Source of the DNA: Achromobacter kerstersii
GTDB taxonomy: Bacteria; Pseudomonadota; Gammaproteobacteria; Burkholderiales; Burkholderiaceae_B
Assembly: GCF_902859595.1 (NCBI RefSeq)
Contig: NZ_CADIJQ010000005.1
Span: 310,001 to 374,000 of the forward strand
Direction of reading: 5' to 3'
DNA: 64,000 nt
Shown here: positions 1 to 9,826 of the stretch, piece by piece
Numbering within the stretch: the first letter of the stretch is position 1
Layout of the letters: every line of letters begins with the position of its first letter
Notes under the pieces: model-generated
Databases searched by the model: none
Seen by the model: the letters and a program-made list of their open reading frames with translations, nothing else
What the model was told of the DNA's origin: nothing
Translations under genes and position numbers: made by a program

Positions 1-1458
1 CCGCAGTACCACGCGTTGACGCCGAATACGCAGATCTCCCAAACCATATTCGACACGCTCGTTGCCACCGACGCCCAATTGAAGCCGCAAGCTGCGCTGG
101 CGGAATCTTGGACGGTGGACGGCAAAGTCTGGACGTTCAAGCTGCGTCCGAACGTGAAGTTCTCGGACGGTACGCCGTTCACGGCGGAAGACGTGGTGTT
201 CACGTACGACCGCGTGCCCAAGGTGCCCAACAGCCCCTCGCCCTTTACGCTATATCTCGGCTCGGTGGCGAAGACCGAAGCGGTCGATCCCATGACCGTG
301 CGCATCACCACCAAGGAAGTCGCGCCGAACCTGCTGGTGAATCTGGCGCAACTGCCCATCATGTCGAAAAAGGCCGCTTCCGGCCCCGCGGCCGAAGGCA
401 AGACCACCACAGAATTGAATAGCGGCGACGGCTTGATCGGCACGGGCCCGTACAAATTCGTGTCATGGAAGCGCGGCGCCGAATTCGTGCTGGCGCGCAA
501 TGACAACTACTGGGGCAAGAAGCCCGAGTGGGACCGCGTCGTCTATCGCCCGATCAGCAACGCCGCCGCGCGCGTGGCCGCGCTGTTGGCCGGTGACGTC
601 GACATGATCGAAGATCCTCCCACCGATGACCTGCCCAAGCTGAAGGGCGACAAGAAGCTCTTCGTTGAAGAAACGCCGTCGGTACGTGTCGTGTATGTGG
701 CGCTGGATCAGTACGCGGAGCCGTCGCCGGGCATTCAAGGCACCGACAAGAATCCGATGAAGGACAAGCGCGTGCGTGAGGCGCTGTCCCTGGCCATCAA
801 CCGCGATGCGCTGGTGGAACGCGTGATGGGGGGCGTGGCGCTGCCGGCCGGCAACCTGCTGCCCTACCCCATGTTCGGTTCCAGCAAAGAGCATTCCAAG
901 GCGCCCAAGGCCGATGTGGAAAAGGCGAAGGCGCTGTTGAAGGAAGCCGGTTACCCCAATGGCTTCTCGATCACGCTGGGTTCGCCGTCGGGCCGCTACG
1001 TGAACGATTCGAAGGTGGCGCAGGCCATCGCATCGATGTGGACGCGCATCGGCGTGAAGACCAGCGTGGATGCGATGGCGCCCCCGGTGTTCTTCAAGAA
1101 CCGCGACAGCTATGCGTTCTCGGCCTATCTGGCGGGCTGGTCCGTGACCAGCGGCGAGATGTCCAACGCGCTGACGTCCTTGCTAGTGACGCGTAATCCG
1201 GAAGCCGGCTTGGGCACCACCAACCGCAGCCGTTACTCCAACCCGAAGATGGACGAGCTGGTGAAGGAAGCGTCGTCCACGATGGATGACGCCAAGCGCG
1301 CCGAGCTACTGTCCAAGGCCAGCAACATCGCCATGGATGACTACGCCATGCTGCCGGTGCACTTCGAACTGTCGGTTTGGGCCATGAAGGGCGACATCCG
1401 CTACCAGGGCCGCCCCGATCAGGTCACGCTTGCGCAGTTTGCAACGCTGAAGAAGTAA
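1..1458 (+). CDS. Peptide/nickel-type ABC transporter substrate-binding protein (5' partial)
   Basis: This is a family 5 extracellular solute-binding protein, the periplasmic receptor of a dipeptide/oligopeptide-type importer. The reading frame is open from base 1, so the start and signal peptide lie upstream of the window; about 485 codons are visible. Typical family features are the early QTIFDTL segment, the LAESW and FKLRPNVKFSDGTPFTAEDV block, GTGPYKFV, and the YAMLPVH segment near the C terminus. The four transporter genes that follow on the same strand (permeases at 1481 and 2452, ATPases at 3384 and 4391) and an amidohydrolase at 5450 make an operon, so the ligand is probably a peptide or an N-acylated amino acid. 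The exact ligand is not readable from sequence. Confidence 0.93.
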   Translation, partial: PQYHALTPNTQISQTIFDTLVATDAQLKPQAALAESWTVDGKVWTFKLRPNVKFSDGTPFTAEDVVFTYDRVPKVPNSPSPFTLYLGSVAKTEAVDPMTVRITTKEVAPNLLVNLAQLPIMSKKAASGPAAEGKTTTELNSGDGLIGTGPYKFVSWKRGAEFVLARNDNYWGKKPEWDRVVYRPISNAAARVAALLAGDVDMIEDPPTDDLPKLKGDKKLFVEETPSVRVVYVALDQYAEPSPGIQGTDKNPMKDKRVREALSLAINRDALVERVMGGVALPAGNLLPYPMFGSSKEHSKAPKADVEKAKALLKEAGYPNGFSITLGSPSGRYVNDSKVAQAIASMWTRIGVKTSVDAMAPPVFFKNRDSYAFSAYLAGWSVTSGEMSNALTSLLVTRNPEAGLGTTNRSRYSNPKMDELVKEASSTMDDAKRAELLSKASNIAMDDYAMLPVHFELSVWAMKGDIRYQGRPDQVTLAQFATLKK

Positions 1459-1480
1459 TGCGCGACACAGGCGGTCTCCA

Positions 1481-2455
1481 GTGCTGGCAACAATCGTAAG
1501 AAGACTGCTGCAAACCATCGTCGTCATGCTCGTCATGTCGGCGTTGGTTTTTGCAGGGATTTACATGGTGGGCGACCCGGTCTCGATGCTGGCCAGCCCC
1601 GAAGCCACCGAAGCGCAACGTGCCGCCATCAGCGCGTCGTTGGGTCTGGACTTGCCGCTGTGGCGGCAATACCTGATCTTCATGGGCCAGGCGGTGCGAG
1701 GCGATTTCGGCAACAGCTTCCTGACGGGCGAGCCCGCCATGCACCTGATCCTGGAGCGCATGCCGGCCACCGTCGAGCTGGCCTGTGTGGCCATGCTGCT
1801 GTCGGTGCTGATCGGCGTGCCGCTCGGCATCCTGGCAGGTTTGAAGCCGCAAGCGCCCGGTTCGCGCGCCATCATGACGGGTTCCGTGCTGGGGTTTTCG
1901 CTGCCCAACTTCTGGGTCGGCCTGATGCTGATCATGGTGTTCGCCGTGATGCTTGGCTGGGTGCCGGCAGGCGGGCGCGGCAAGACCGTGCACATCGGTT
2001 CGCTGGAGCTCAGCGTGCTGACGCTTAACGGCTGGTTGAGCCTGGCATTGCCGGCGGCCACGATCGCGTTCGCCAAGTGCGCGATGATCATCCGCGTGAC
2101 GCGCGCCGCCACGCGCGAAGCGCTGCCCATGGACTACATCAAGTTCGCGCGCGCCAAGGGGCTGTCGGAAAAGCGCGTGCTGGGCGTGCATCTGTTGAAG
2201 AACATCTTGATCCCCGTCGTCACGGTTGCCGGGCTGGAATTTGGTCAGGTGATGGCGTTTGCCGTTGTGACCGAGACGGTGTTTTCGTGGCCGGGAATGG
2301 GCAAGCTGCTGATCGATTCCATCATCAACCTGGATCGTCCGGTGGTGGTGGCGTATCTGCTCTTGATCGTGTTCTTCCTGGTTATGTTGAATCTGGTGGT
2401 GGACATCATCTACACGGTGCTGGACCCCCGCGTACGTTTGGATAGCCGCCGATGA
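1481..2455 (+). CDS. ABC transporter permease, DppB/OppB type
   Basis: This inner-membrane permease has 324 residues and matches DppB/OppB: an N-terminal membrane segment (MLATIVRRLLQTIVVMLVMS), then a soluble stretch and five further hydrophobic segments. The inner-membrane EAA loop is visible as DYIKFARAKGLSEKRVLGVHL. The end DPRVRL is typical of the family. The start is GTG, 22 bases after the binding-protein stop, with no better ATG upstream. It pairs with the DppC-type permease, whose ATG overlaps its stop as ATGA. Confidence 0.94.
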   Translation: MLATIVRRLLQTIVVMLVMSALVFAGIYMVGDPVSMLASPEATEAQRAAISASLGLDLPLWRQYLIFMGQAVRGDFGNSFLTGEPAMHLILERMPATVELACVAMLLSVLIGVPLGILAGLKPQAPGSRAIMTGSVLGFSLPNFWVGLMLIMVFAVMLGWVPAGGRGKTVHIGSLELSVLTLNGWLSLALPAATIAFAKCAMIIRVTRAATREALPMDYIKFARAKGLSEKRVLGVHLLKNILIPVVTVAGLEFGQVMAFAVVTETVFSWPGMGKLLIDSIINLDRPVVVAYLLLIVFFLVMLNLVVDIIYTVLDPRVRLDSRR

Positions 2456-3372
2456 CGAGCCCCGCCACCACCGCCGCGCCCGTCGCCGCAAAAAAAGAAC
2501 AGACGCCCTGGCGGCGCTTTGTGTCGGACTTCTTCGCCAGCAAGCTCGCCACACTCGGCCTGGTGATGCTGGTGGTGATTGTGGGCGCCGCACTGCTGGC
2601 GCCGTGGATCGCGCCGCAGAATCCGTACGACCTGGCTGCGCTGGACATCATGGATTCCAAGCTCAAACCGGGCAGCGAAAGCGGTGATGGGTCCATGCAT
2701 TACTGGCTGGGCACCGACGGGCAGGCGCGTGACCTGCTGTCGGCCATTCTGTATGGCATGCGCACCAGCCTGCTGGTCGCCACCGTGTCGGTGCTGGCGG
2801 CGTTTGGCATTGGCGCCACCGTCGGGCTGATCGCGGCTTATTTTGGTGGCCGCATCGACGCGCTGCTGATGCGGGTTGTGGATATCCAGTTGTCTTTCCC
2901 CGCCATTCTCGTTGCGCTGATGCTGCTGGCGATTTTGGGCAAGGGTGTGGATAAGGTGATCATCGCGCTCATCGTCGTGCAATGGGCGTACTTTGCCCGT
3001 GCCGCGCGCGGCGCGGCGCTGGTTGAGCGCGGCAAGGAATATGTGGAGGCCGCGCGCTGTATGTCCCTGTCGTGGGGGCGCGTGCTGTTTCGCCACGTGC
3101 TGCCCAACTGTATGCCGCCGCTCATCGTGATCGCCACGATCGATCTGGCGCATGCCATCGCATTGGAAGCCACGCTGTCGTTCCTGGGGGTGGGCGTGCC
3201 GGTCACCGAGCCATCGCTGGGCATGCTGATCTATAACGGCTTCGAATACCTGCTGTCGGGCCAATACTGGATTTCGTTCTTCCCCGGCATTGCGTTGGCG
3301 CTTGCCATCATCGCCATCAACCTGGTGGGCGACCACCTGCGCGATGTGCTCAACCCGCGCCACGCGAATTGA
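2452..3372 (+). CDS. ABC transporter permease, DppC/OppC type
   Basis: The 306-residue DppC-type permease begins in an ATGA overlap with the upstream permease, which implies translational coupling. A hydrophilic N terminus precedes the first membrane segment (LATLGLVMLVVIVGAALLAP). The family motif HYWLGTDGQARDLLSAILYG follows, and the EAA-type loop is YVEAARCMSLSWGRVLFRHV. The C-terminal segment LVGDHLRDVLNPR is the usual family ending. It forms the heterodimeric channel with the protein encoded just upstream. Confidence 0.95.
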   Translation: MTSPATTAAPVAAKKEQTPWRRFVSDFFASKLATLGLVMLVVIVGAALLAPWIAPQNPYDLAALDIMDSKLKPGSESGDGSMHYWLGTDGQARDLLSAILYGMRTSLLVATVSVLAAFGIGATVGLIAAYFGGRIDALLMRVVDIQLSFPAILVALMLLAILGKGVDKVIIALIVVQWAYFARAARGAALVERGKEYVEAARCMSLSWGRVLFRHVLPNCMPPLIVIATIDLAHAIALEATLSFLGVGVPVTEPSLGMLIYNGFEYLLSGQYWISFFPGIALALAIIAINLVGDHLRDVLNPRHAN

Positions 3373-3383
3373 AGGCGGACGCG

Positions 3384-4390
3384 ATGCAGACAAGCGCGCT
3401 TGAAAAACCCTTGGCCACGCCCCCGACCATTCTTGAGGTACAGGGCCTGAAGACGCACTTCTTCACGCGCAATGGTGTCGTGAAAGCGGTGGATGGCGTG
3501 GACCTGACCCTTGCTGAAGGCGAGATCCTGGGGCTGGTGGGCGAGTCCGGCTCGGGCAAGAGCATTACCGGCTTTTCGCTGATGGGCTTGCTGGACGAGC
3601 CGGGCCGCATCGTAGAGGGGCAGCTGCGCCTGAATGGTGAAGACCTGCGTGGCGCCACGCCCGCCCGTTGGCGCCAGCTGCGGGGGCAAGAGATCGCGAT
3701 GATCTTCCAAGACCCCATGATGACGCTGAACCCCGTGCTGCGTGTGGATACGCAGATGATCGAGGCGGTGCAGGCGCATCACAAGGTGTCGCGTGAACAG
3801 GCCCGCGCGCGGGCCTTGCAGACCCTGACGATGGTGGGCATTCCATCGCCCGCGGAACGCTTGCGCACGTATCCGCATCAGTTGTCGGGCGGCATGCGGC
3901 AGCGTGTGGCGATTGCTATCGCGCTCTTGAATTCGCCGCGATTGATCATTGCCGACGAACCCACTACCGCGCTGGACGTGACGATTCAGGGGCAGATTCT
4001 TTTCGAAGTGCAGAAGCTGTGCCGCGAGACCGGCACAGGCCTGATCTGGATCACGCACGATCTGGCGGTGGTGGCCGGCCTGGCGGACCGCGTGTCGGTG
4101 ATGTATGCGGGACGTGTCGTGGAAACGGGCAGCACGCAAGACGTGATCAGCCATCCGATGCATCCGTATACGCATGGGCTGATTGCATCCATTCCCACGC
4201 CGGAGTCGCGTGGCAGGCCGTTGGTGCCGATTCCCGGCATGACGCCGTCGCTGTTGAACCTGCCGCAAGGCTGTGCGTTTCGCGGGCGCTGCCCGCGCGC
4301 GACGGACGCCTGTCTGGTCGAGCCGCAGCCCGTTGAAGTTCGCCCGGCGCAATGGGTGCGCTGCTGGCATGCCGGAGACCCAGACCTCAA

Positions 4391-4394
<4 letters not shown>
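3384..4394 (+). CDS. Oligopeptide/dipeptide ABC transporter ATP-binding protein, DppD type
   Basis: This is the first of two ATPases of the peptide-type importer (336 residues). Walker A is GESGSGKS, the signature is LSGGMRQR, and Walker B is LIIADEPTTALD. The C-terminal oligopeptide-transporter extension contains the Cys-rich segment GCAFRGRCPRATDAC, which in DppD homologues binds an iron-sulfur cluster. I chose ATG 3384, which has a GGCGGA purine-rich stretch before it. A TTG at 3369 that overlaps the permease stop is the alternative and would add five residues. Confidence 0.93.
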
Positions 4395-5404
<1,010 letters not shown>

Positions 5405-5449
5405 GGCTCGGCCCTAAAAACTCACCTCTTTTGAATTATCTCCATCACC

Positions 5450-6649
5450 ATGAAAACCATTGCCGAAATCGAACGCGCGCATCCTGAGCTGACCGCGCTG
5501 CGCCGGGATATCCACGCGCATCCCGAACTTGCCTTCCAAGAGACGCGTACGTCGAACCTGGTGGCCGAACGCCTGCGCGAATGGGGCCTGGAAGTGCATA
5601 CGGGGCTGGGCAAAACGGGCGTCGTGGGCGTGCTGCGCGCGGGCAGCGGCGGCAAGACCATCGGCCTGCGTGCCGACATGGATGCGCTGCCCATGCCGGA
5701 GCACAACCGCTTTGCGCACAAGTCCACCATCAGCGGCCGCATGCACGGCTGTGGCCATGACGGCCATACCGCGATGTTGTTGGGGGCGGCGCAGTACCTG
5801 TCCACGCATCGCAATTTCGACGGTACGGTGGTGTTCATTTTCCAGCCGGCCGAAGAAGGCGGCAACGCCGGCGCGCGCGCCATGATGCAGGATGGCCTGT
5901 TCGACAAATTCCCGTGTGACGCCGTGTTTGGCATTCACAACATGCCTGGCATGCCGGTCAACCAGTTCGGCTTTCGGGCGGGCCCCACGATGGCCTCCAG
6001 CAACCGCTGGGACATCGTCATCAAGGGCGTGGGCGGCCACGCGGCGCAGCCGCATGCCTCGGTGGACCCGATTATCGTGGCGGCCGATATGGTGCACGCG
6101 CTGCAAACCGTCATTTCGCGCAGCAAGAACCCGCTTGAGCAAGCGGTGCTGTCGATCACGCAGATTCATGCGGGCGACGCGTACAACGTGATTCCCGGCG
6201 AGGCCGTGCTGCGCGGCACGGTGCGCACGTACTCGGTCGAGACGCTGGACAAGATCGAAGCAGACATGCGCCGCATCGCCACCACCTTGCCGCAGGTATA
6301 TGGCGGTACGGGCGAGCTGGACTTCGTGCGCGCGTATCCGCCGCTGGTGAACTGGGAAAACGAAACGGCCTTCGCGGCCAAGGTTGCCGAGGACGCATTT
6401 GGCGCCGAGAACGTGCTGCGCGACATGCCGCCCTTCATGGGCGCGGAAGACTTTTCCTTCTTCCTGGAAGCGATTCCGGGCGCCTATCTGTTCCTGGGCA
6501 ACGGCGATGGCGATCACCGCATGGAAAGCTATCACGGCATGGGTCCGTGCCAGCTGCACAACCCGAACTACGACTTCAACGACGCATTGCTGCCGGTGGG
6601 CGCGACCTATTGGGTGAAGCTCGTCGAGGCCTATTTGCCAGCGGCATAA
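5450..6649 (+). CDS. M20 family metallopeptidase/amidohydrolase (hippurate hydrolase-like)
   Basis: This 399-residue enzyme belongs to the M20D family (hippurate hydrolase, N-acyl amino acid and indole-3-acetyl amino acid hydrolases). Visible motifs are RADMDALPM, the metal-binding HGCGHDGHTAML, the catalytic EEGG and the ligand-bearing IHNMPG. The dimerisation segment has GVGGHAAQPH, and the C-terminal metal-binding GAEDFSFF is present. It lies 45 bases after the last transporter gene and is probably co-transcribed. The inference is that the importer brings in an N-acyl or peptide-linked amino acid that this cytoplasmic enzyme cleaves. A terminator follows at 6701. Confidence 0.92.
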   Translation: MKTIAEIERAHPELTALRRDIHAHPELAFQETRTSNLVAERLREWGLEVHTGLGKTGVVGVLRAGSGGKTIGLRADMDALPMPEHNRFAHKSTISGRMHGCGHDGHTAMLLGAAQYLSTHRNFDGTVVFIFQPAEEGGNAGARAMMQDGLFDKFPCDAVFGIHNMPGMPVNQFGFRAGPTMASSNRWDIVIKGVGGHAAQPHASVDPIIVAADMVHALQTVISRSKNPLEQAVLSITQIHAGDAYNVIPGEAVLRGTVRTYSVETLDKIEADMRRIATTLPQVYGGTGELDFVRAYPPLVNWENETAFAAKVAEDAFGAENVLRDMPPFMGAEDFSFFLEAIPGAYLFLGNGDGDHRMESYHGMGPCQLHNPNYDFNDALLPVGATYWVKLVEAYLPAA

Positions 6650-6671
6650 GCACCGTCTAATAACCGATACG

Positions 6672-6685
6672 CTATTAGCTAATAG
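6672..6685. repeat. Perfect 14-bp palindrome CTATTAGCTAATAG
   Basis: The sequence is its own reverse complement and stands in the AT-richer gap between the amidohydrolase stop and the terminator. It could be a protein-binding site or a minor RNA structure; nothing else identifies it. Confidence 0.4.
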
Positions 6686-6700
6686 TGTTTGGTGCATGAA

Positions 6701-6726
6701 GCCGCGGGCCTGCCCCGCGGCTTTTT
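6701..6726 (+). terminator. Rho-independent terminator after the peptide importer/amidohydrolase operon
   Basis: An 8-bp GC stem GCCGCGGG / CCCGCGGC (6701-6708 and 6714-6721) with a five-base loop is followed by TTTTT. It lies 52 bases after the amidohydrolase stop and separates this operon from the dioxygenase gene. Confidence 0.85.
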
Positions 6727-6766
6727 CTATATGACGGGAAGCTTTGATCAAACGCCGATAACTTCG

Positions 6767-6795
6767 TTTGAGATACAAGGCGCCGTTTCCATAAT
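6767..6795 (+). promoter_or_regulatory. Candidate sigma70 promoter for the dioxygenase gene
   Basis: TTTGAG (6767-6772) and CATAAT (6790-6795) are separated by 17 bases. A start site near 6802 would leave ATG 6837 with a normal leader and would make the upstream ATG 6810 an unlikely start. Confidence 0.4.
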
Positions 6796-6836
6796 CGATC
6801 GTTCCAGACATGCCGCAAGGCGAAACGGAGCGATCG

Positions 6837-7850
6837 ATGTCCCAGAGCAACGCCCTGCGGCGCGAAGTAGACGCCGCCCCCGCCCTCCAGGCGCAGCAGT
6901 TCGATGTGCAGCCGTCCGATGTGCAGCCGTCCGATGTGCACCAGTCCGATGTGCACCAGTCCGATGTGCACCAGTCCGATGTGCACCAGTCCGACGTGCA
7001 GCAATTTGAGGTCCGCCCCCTGCCCGGCCCGGTTGGCGCCGAAATCATCGGTTTGGACTTGACCCGCGAACTCGCGCCGGCCGATTTCTCGCGCGTGCAT
7101 CAGGCGCATCTGGATCATCACCTGCTGGTGTTCCGTGACCAGCGCATCACGCCGCAACAGCACATTGATTTCAGCCGCCGCTTCGGCCCGCTGATGATTC
7201 ACGTGCTGCACCAGTTTCATCTGGCCGGCCACCCCGAAATCCTGACCGTGTCCAACATTGTGGAAGACGGCAAGCCGATTGGCCTGGGGGATGCGGGCAA
7301 GTACTGGCATTCGGATATTTCGTACAAGGAACTGCCCAGCCTGGGCTCGCTCTTGCACGCGCAGGAACTGCCGTCGGAAGGCGGCGACACCTTGTTCGCC
7401 AACATGCATCTGGCCTACGACACGCTGCCCGCAGCGTTGCGCAATGCCATCGTCGGCAAGCGCGCCGTGCATTCGTATCTGGCGCAGTACGGCCAGTTGC
7501 AGAAGGAAGGGAACTGGCGTCCGAACTTGAGCGCGCAGCAGATCGCGCAAGTGCAGGAAGTGGTGCATCCGGTGGTGCGCACGCATCCCGAGAACGGCCG
7601 CCGCGCGCTGTTCGTGAGCGAAGGCTTCACGACGCGCATCGTGGGCCTGCCGGAAGACGAAAGCCGCGCTCTGTTGGACGAATTGTTTGCGCATAGCGTG
7701 CGCGCTGAACACATCTATCGCCATCGCTGGCAGCCGCATGACCTGGTGTTCTGGGACAACCGTTCGCTGATCCATCTGGCGGGCGGCACCCCAGATCATC
7801 TGCGCCGCAAGTTGTACCGCACCACCATCGAAGGCGATGTGCCGTTTTAA
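6837..7850 (+). CDS. TauD/TfdA-family Fe(II)/2-oxoglutarate dioxygenase with tandem-repeat N terminus
   Basis: This is a TauD/TfdA-family non-haem iron dioxygenase (337 residues). The metal triad is visible as His158-Ser-Asp160 in YWHSDISYKE and His313 in WDNRSLIHLA; the 2-oxoglutarate-binding arginine is in the LYRTT segment. The neighbouring SsuABC/TauABC-type importer suggests oxidation of an imported alkylsulfonate, sulfate ester or similar acid. I chose ATG 6837 because GGAG stands six bases before it. Residues about 23-57 are a five-residue repeat (DVQPS twice, DVHQS four times, then DVQQF) encoded by 15-bp tandem units. This lies before the catalytic fold and is not a family feature. 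Confidence 0.9.
   Translation: MSQSNALRREVDAAPALQAQQFDVQPSDVQPSDVHQSDVHQSDVHQSDVHQSDVQQFEVRPLPGPVGAEIIGLDLTRELAPADFSRVHQAHLDHHLLVFRDQRITPQQHIDFSRRFGPLMIHVLHQFHLAGHPEILTVSNIVEDGKPIGLGDAGKYWHSDISYKELPSLGSLLHAQELPSEGGDTLFANMHLAYDTLPAALRNAIVGKRAVHSYLAQYGQLQKEGNWRPNLSAQQIAQVQEVVHPVVRTHPENGRRALFVSEGFTTRIVGLPEDESRALLDELFAHSVRAEHIYRHRWQPHDLVFWDNRSLIHLAGGTPDHLRRKLYRTTIEGDVPF
6903..7007 (+). repeat. 15-bp in-frame tandem repeat (seven units)
   Basis: Two copies of GATGTGCAGCCGTCC and four identical copies of GATGTGCACCAGTCC are followed by a degenerate seventh unit, GACGTGCAGCAATTT. The unit is five codons long, so gain or loss of copies keeps the reading frame of the dioxygenase. Confidence 0.95.
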
Positions 7851-7893
7851 AGAAATGCACCGCGAAAAACGCACCGCGTTTGGCGCAAAGCAG

Positions 7894-7902
7894 TTATCCA
7901 CA
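7894..7902 (+). promoter_or_regulatory. DnaA box TTATCCACA
   Basis: This exact high-affinity DnaA box lies in the gap between the dioxygenase and the SsuA-type gene, just before its ribosome site. Confidence 0.7.
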
Positions 7903-7911
7903 AGGAACACC

Positions 7912-8955
7912 ATGCAACTGTCATCTGCACTTCGGGATCGCCTGATCCAAACCGCTACCGGCGCCGGGCTGGCGCTGATTCTGGCGGTGCTGGCGCTGGC
8001 CTCGCCGACGCCCGCCATGGCGGAAGGACGCATCCGCATCGCGGAGCAGTACGGCATCGTGTACCTGCTGCTGAATGTGGCGCGTGACCAGCAACTGATC
8101 GAAAAGCACGGCAAGGCCCAGGGTGTGGATATCTCGGTCGAGTGGGCAAAGTTATCCGGCGGCTCAGCGGTGAATGATGCGTTGCTGTCGGGGGCTGTGG
8201 ATATCGCGGGGGCCGGCGTGGGGCCGCTCTTGACGATCTGGGACCGCACGCATGGCAAGCAGAATGTGAAGGGCGTGGCGTCGCTGGGCAACTTCCCCTA
8301 TTACCTGGTCACCAATAACCCCAATGTGAAGACCATTGCCGACTTCACGGACAAGGACCGCATTGCGGTGCCGGCGGTGGGCGTGTCGGTGCAGTCGCGC
8401 GTATTGCAGCTGGCCTCTGCCAAGCTGTGGGGCGACGCGCAATTCAACAAGCTGGACAAGATTTCCGTGGCGTTGCCGCATCCGGATGCGGCGGCGGCCA
8501 TCATCGCTGGCGGCACGGAAATCACCGGCCACTTCGGCAACCCGCCGTTCCAGGAACAGGAGCTGGCCGAGAATCCCAAGGCGCGCATCGTGCTGAATTC
8601 GTATGACGTGTTGGGCGGCCCCAGTTCGTCCACCGTGTTGTTCGCCACCGAGAAATTCCGCAAGGAAAATCCCAAGACGTATAAGGCGTTCCAGGAAGCG
8701 CTGAAAGAAGCCGCGGCGTTTGCCACGGCAAATCCTGAGAAGGCGGCCGACACGTATTTGCGCGTGACCGGCGCCAAGCAAGACCGCGACTTCTTGATCA
8801 AGGTGATCAAGAACCCCGACGTGCAATTCAAGCTGGAACCGCAGAATACCTACGCGCTGGCCGAATTCATGCACAAGGTGGGCGCCATCAAGCATGCGCC
8901 GGCCAGCTGGCGCGACTACTTCTTCGATGATGCGCTGACGGCGCAAGGCAGCTGA
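7912..8955 (+). CDS. SsuA/TauA-type ABC transporter substrate-binding protein
   Basis: This periplasmic binding protein (347 residues) is of the NitT/TauT/SsuA type. A signal peptide is clear: a basic start, the hydrophobic run LALILAVLALAS and a cleavage-like site AMA before EGRIRIAEQYG. Later segments such as SGAVDIAGAGVGPLL and the NPEKAADTYL segment fit the family. ATG 7912 is preceded by AAGGA at five bases; a reading frame extending back to 7837 overlaps the dioxygenase and has no support. It is followed after one base by the ATPase gene, and the permease comes next. The ligand is probably a sulfonate or related organic anion. Confidence 0.9.
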   Translation: MQLSSALRDRLIQTATGAGLALILAVLALASPTPAMAEGRIRIAEQYGIVYLLLNVARDQQLIEKHGKAQGVDISVEWAKLSGGSAVNDALLSGAVDIAGAGVGPLLTIWDRTHGKQNVKGVASLGNFPYYLVTNNPNVKTIADFTDKDRIAVPAVGVSVQSRVLQLASAKLWGDAQFNKLDKISVALPHPDAAAAIIAGGTEITGHFGNPPFQEQELAENPKARIVLNSYDVLGGPSSSTVLFATEKFRKENPKTYKAFQEALKEAAAFATANPEKAADTYLRVTGAKQDRDFLIKVIKNPDVQFKLEPQNTYALAEFMHKVGAIKHAPASWRDYFFDDALTAQGS

Positions 8956-8956
8956 G

Positions 8957-9799
8957 ATGCCGGTCGCCGCCGCAAGCCCTGTGGATAACGTTCAAAAGAC
9001 GTCACCGCTGCTAGCTGTGGATAAGGTGACAATCGAATATAAGACGCGCGAACGGCGGGTTCGCGCGACGCATCAGGTCAGTTTCGAGGTGCACGGTGGC
9101 GACCGTTTCATCTTGTTGGGGCCGTCGGGCTGCGGCAAGTCGACGTTGCTGAAAGCCGTGGCCGGATTCATCCCGCCCACCGAAGGACGCATCGCCATTG
9201 ATGGCCAGACGGTGGCTGGCCCTGGCCCGGATCGCATCGTCGTGTTCCAGGAATTCGACCAGTTGCCGCCGTGGAAAACCTTGCGGCAGAACGTGGCCTT
9301 TCCGCTGGTGGCCTCGCGCAAATTGAACCGGCGCGAAGCGGATGAACGCGCCATGCATTATCTGGATAAGGTGGGCCTGGCTGCGTTTGCCGATGCGTAC
9401 CCGCACACGTTGTCCGGCGGCATGAAGCAGCGCGTGGCGATTGCGCGGGCGCTTGCCATGCAGCCGCGCGTGCTACTCATGGATGAACCCTTCGCAGCGC
9501 TCGACGCGCTGACACGGCGGCGCATGCAGGAAGAGCTGATGGCCCTGTGGGAAGAGGTGCGCTTCACCTTGCTGTTCGTCACGCATTCGATTGAAGAGGC
9601 CCTGGTGCTGGGCAGCCGTGTGCTGCTGTTGTCGCCGCATCCGGGGCGTGTGCGCGCAGAGTTGAATGCGCACGCGTATGGCTTGCACAGCCAGGGTTCT
9701 GCCGGTTTTCAGTCGGCGGCGCGGCGCATCCATGACTTGCTGTTCGAATCGCCCGCCCCCGATGCCACGCCCCTGCCGGCTGAGCGCGCTGCGGCCTGA
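8957..9799 (+). CDS. SsuB/TauB-type ABC transporter ATP-binding protein
   Basis: The ATPase (280 residues) has Walker A GPSGCGKST, a Q-loop at VVFQEFDQLPPWKTL, signature LSGGMKQR and Walker B VLLMDEPFAALD, with the H-loop in FVTHSIEEAL. The Q-loop context with PPWKT is typical of the nitrate/sulfonate/taurine group. Its ATG follows the binding-protein stop by one base. Two perfect DnaA boxes lie in its first 70 bases (8980 and 9016). Confidence 0.93.
   Translation: MPVAAASPVDNVQKTSPLLAVDKVTIEYKTRERRVRATHQVSFEVHGGDRFILLGPSGCGKSTLLKAVAGFIPPTEGRIAIDGQTVAGPGPDRIVVFQEFDQLPPWKTLRQNVAFPLVASRKLNRREADERAMHYLDKVGLAAFADAYPHTLSGGMKQRVAIARALAMQPRVLLMDEPFAALDALTRRRMQEELMALWEEVRFTLLFVTHSIEEALVLGSRVLLLSPHPGRVRAELNAHAYGLHSQGSAGFQSAARRIHDLLFESPAPDATPLPAERAAA
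8980..9024 (-). promoter_or_regulatory. Two DnaA boxes at the SsuB-type gene start
   Basis: TGTGGATAA occurs at 8980-8988 and again at 9016-9024, both exact matches on the minus strand, 36 bases apart, inside the first codons of the ATPase gene. Confidence 0.6.
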
Positions 9800-9826
9800 G
9801 CGCGCGTTCCTTATGAGCCTTCTTCC

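Noticed and set aside
6903-7007. Tandem repeat considered as a CRISPR array
   Set aside because: The units are 15 bp, contiguous, in frame and without spacers; there are no cas genes.
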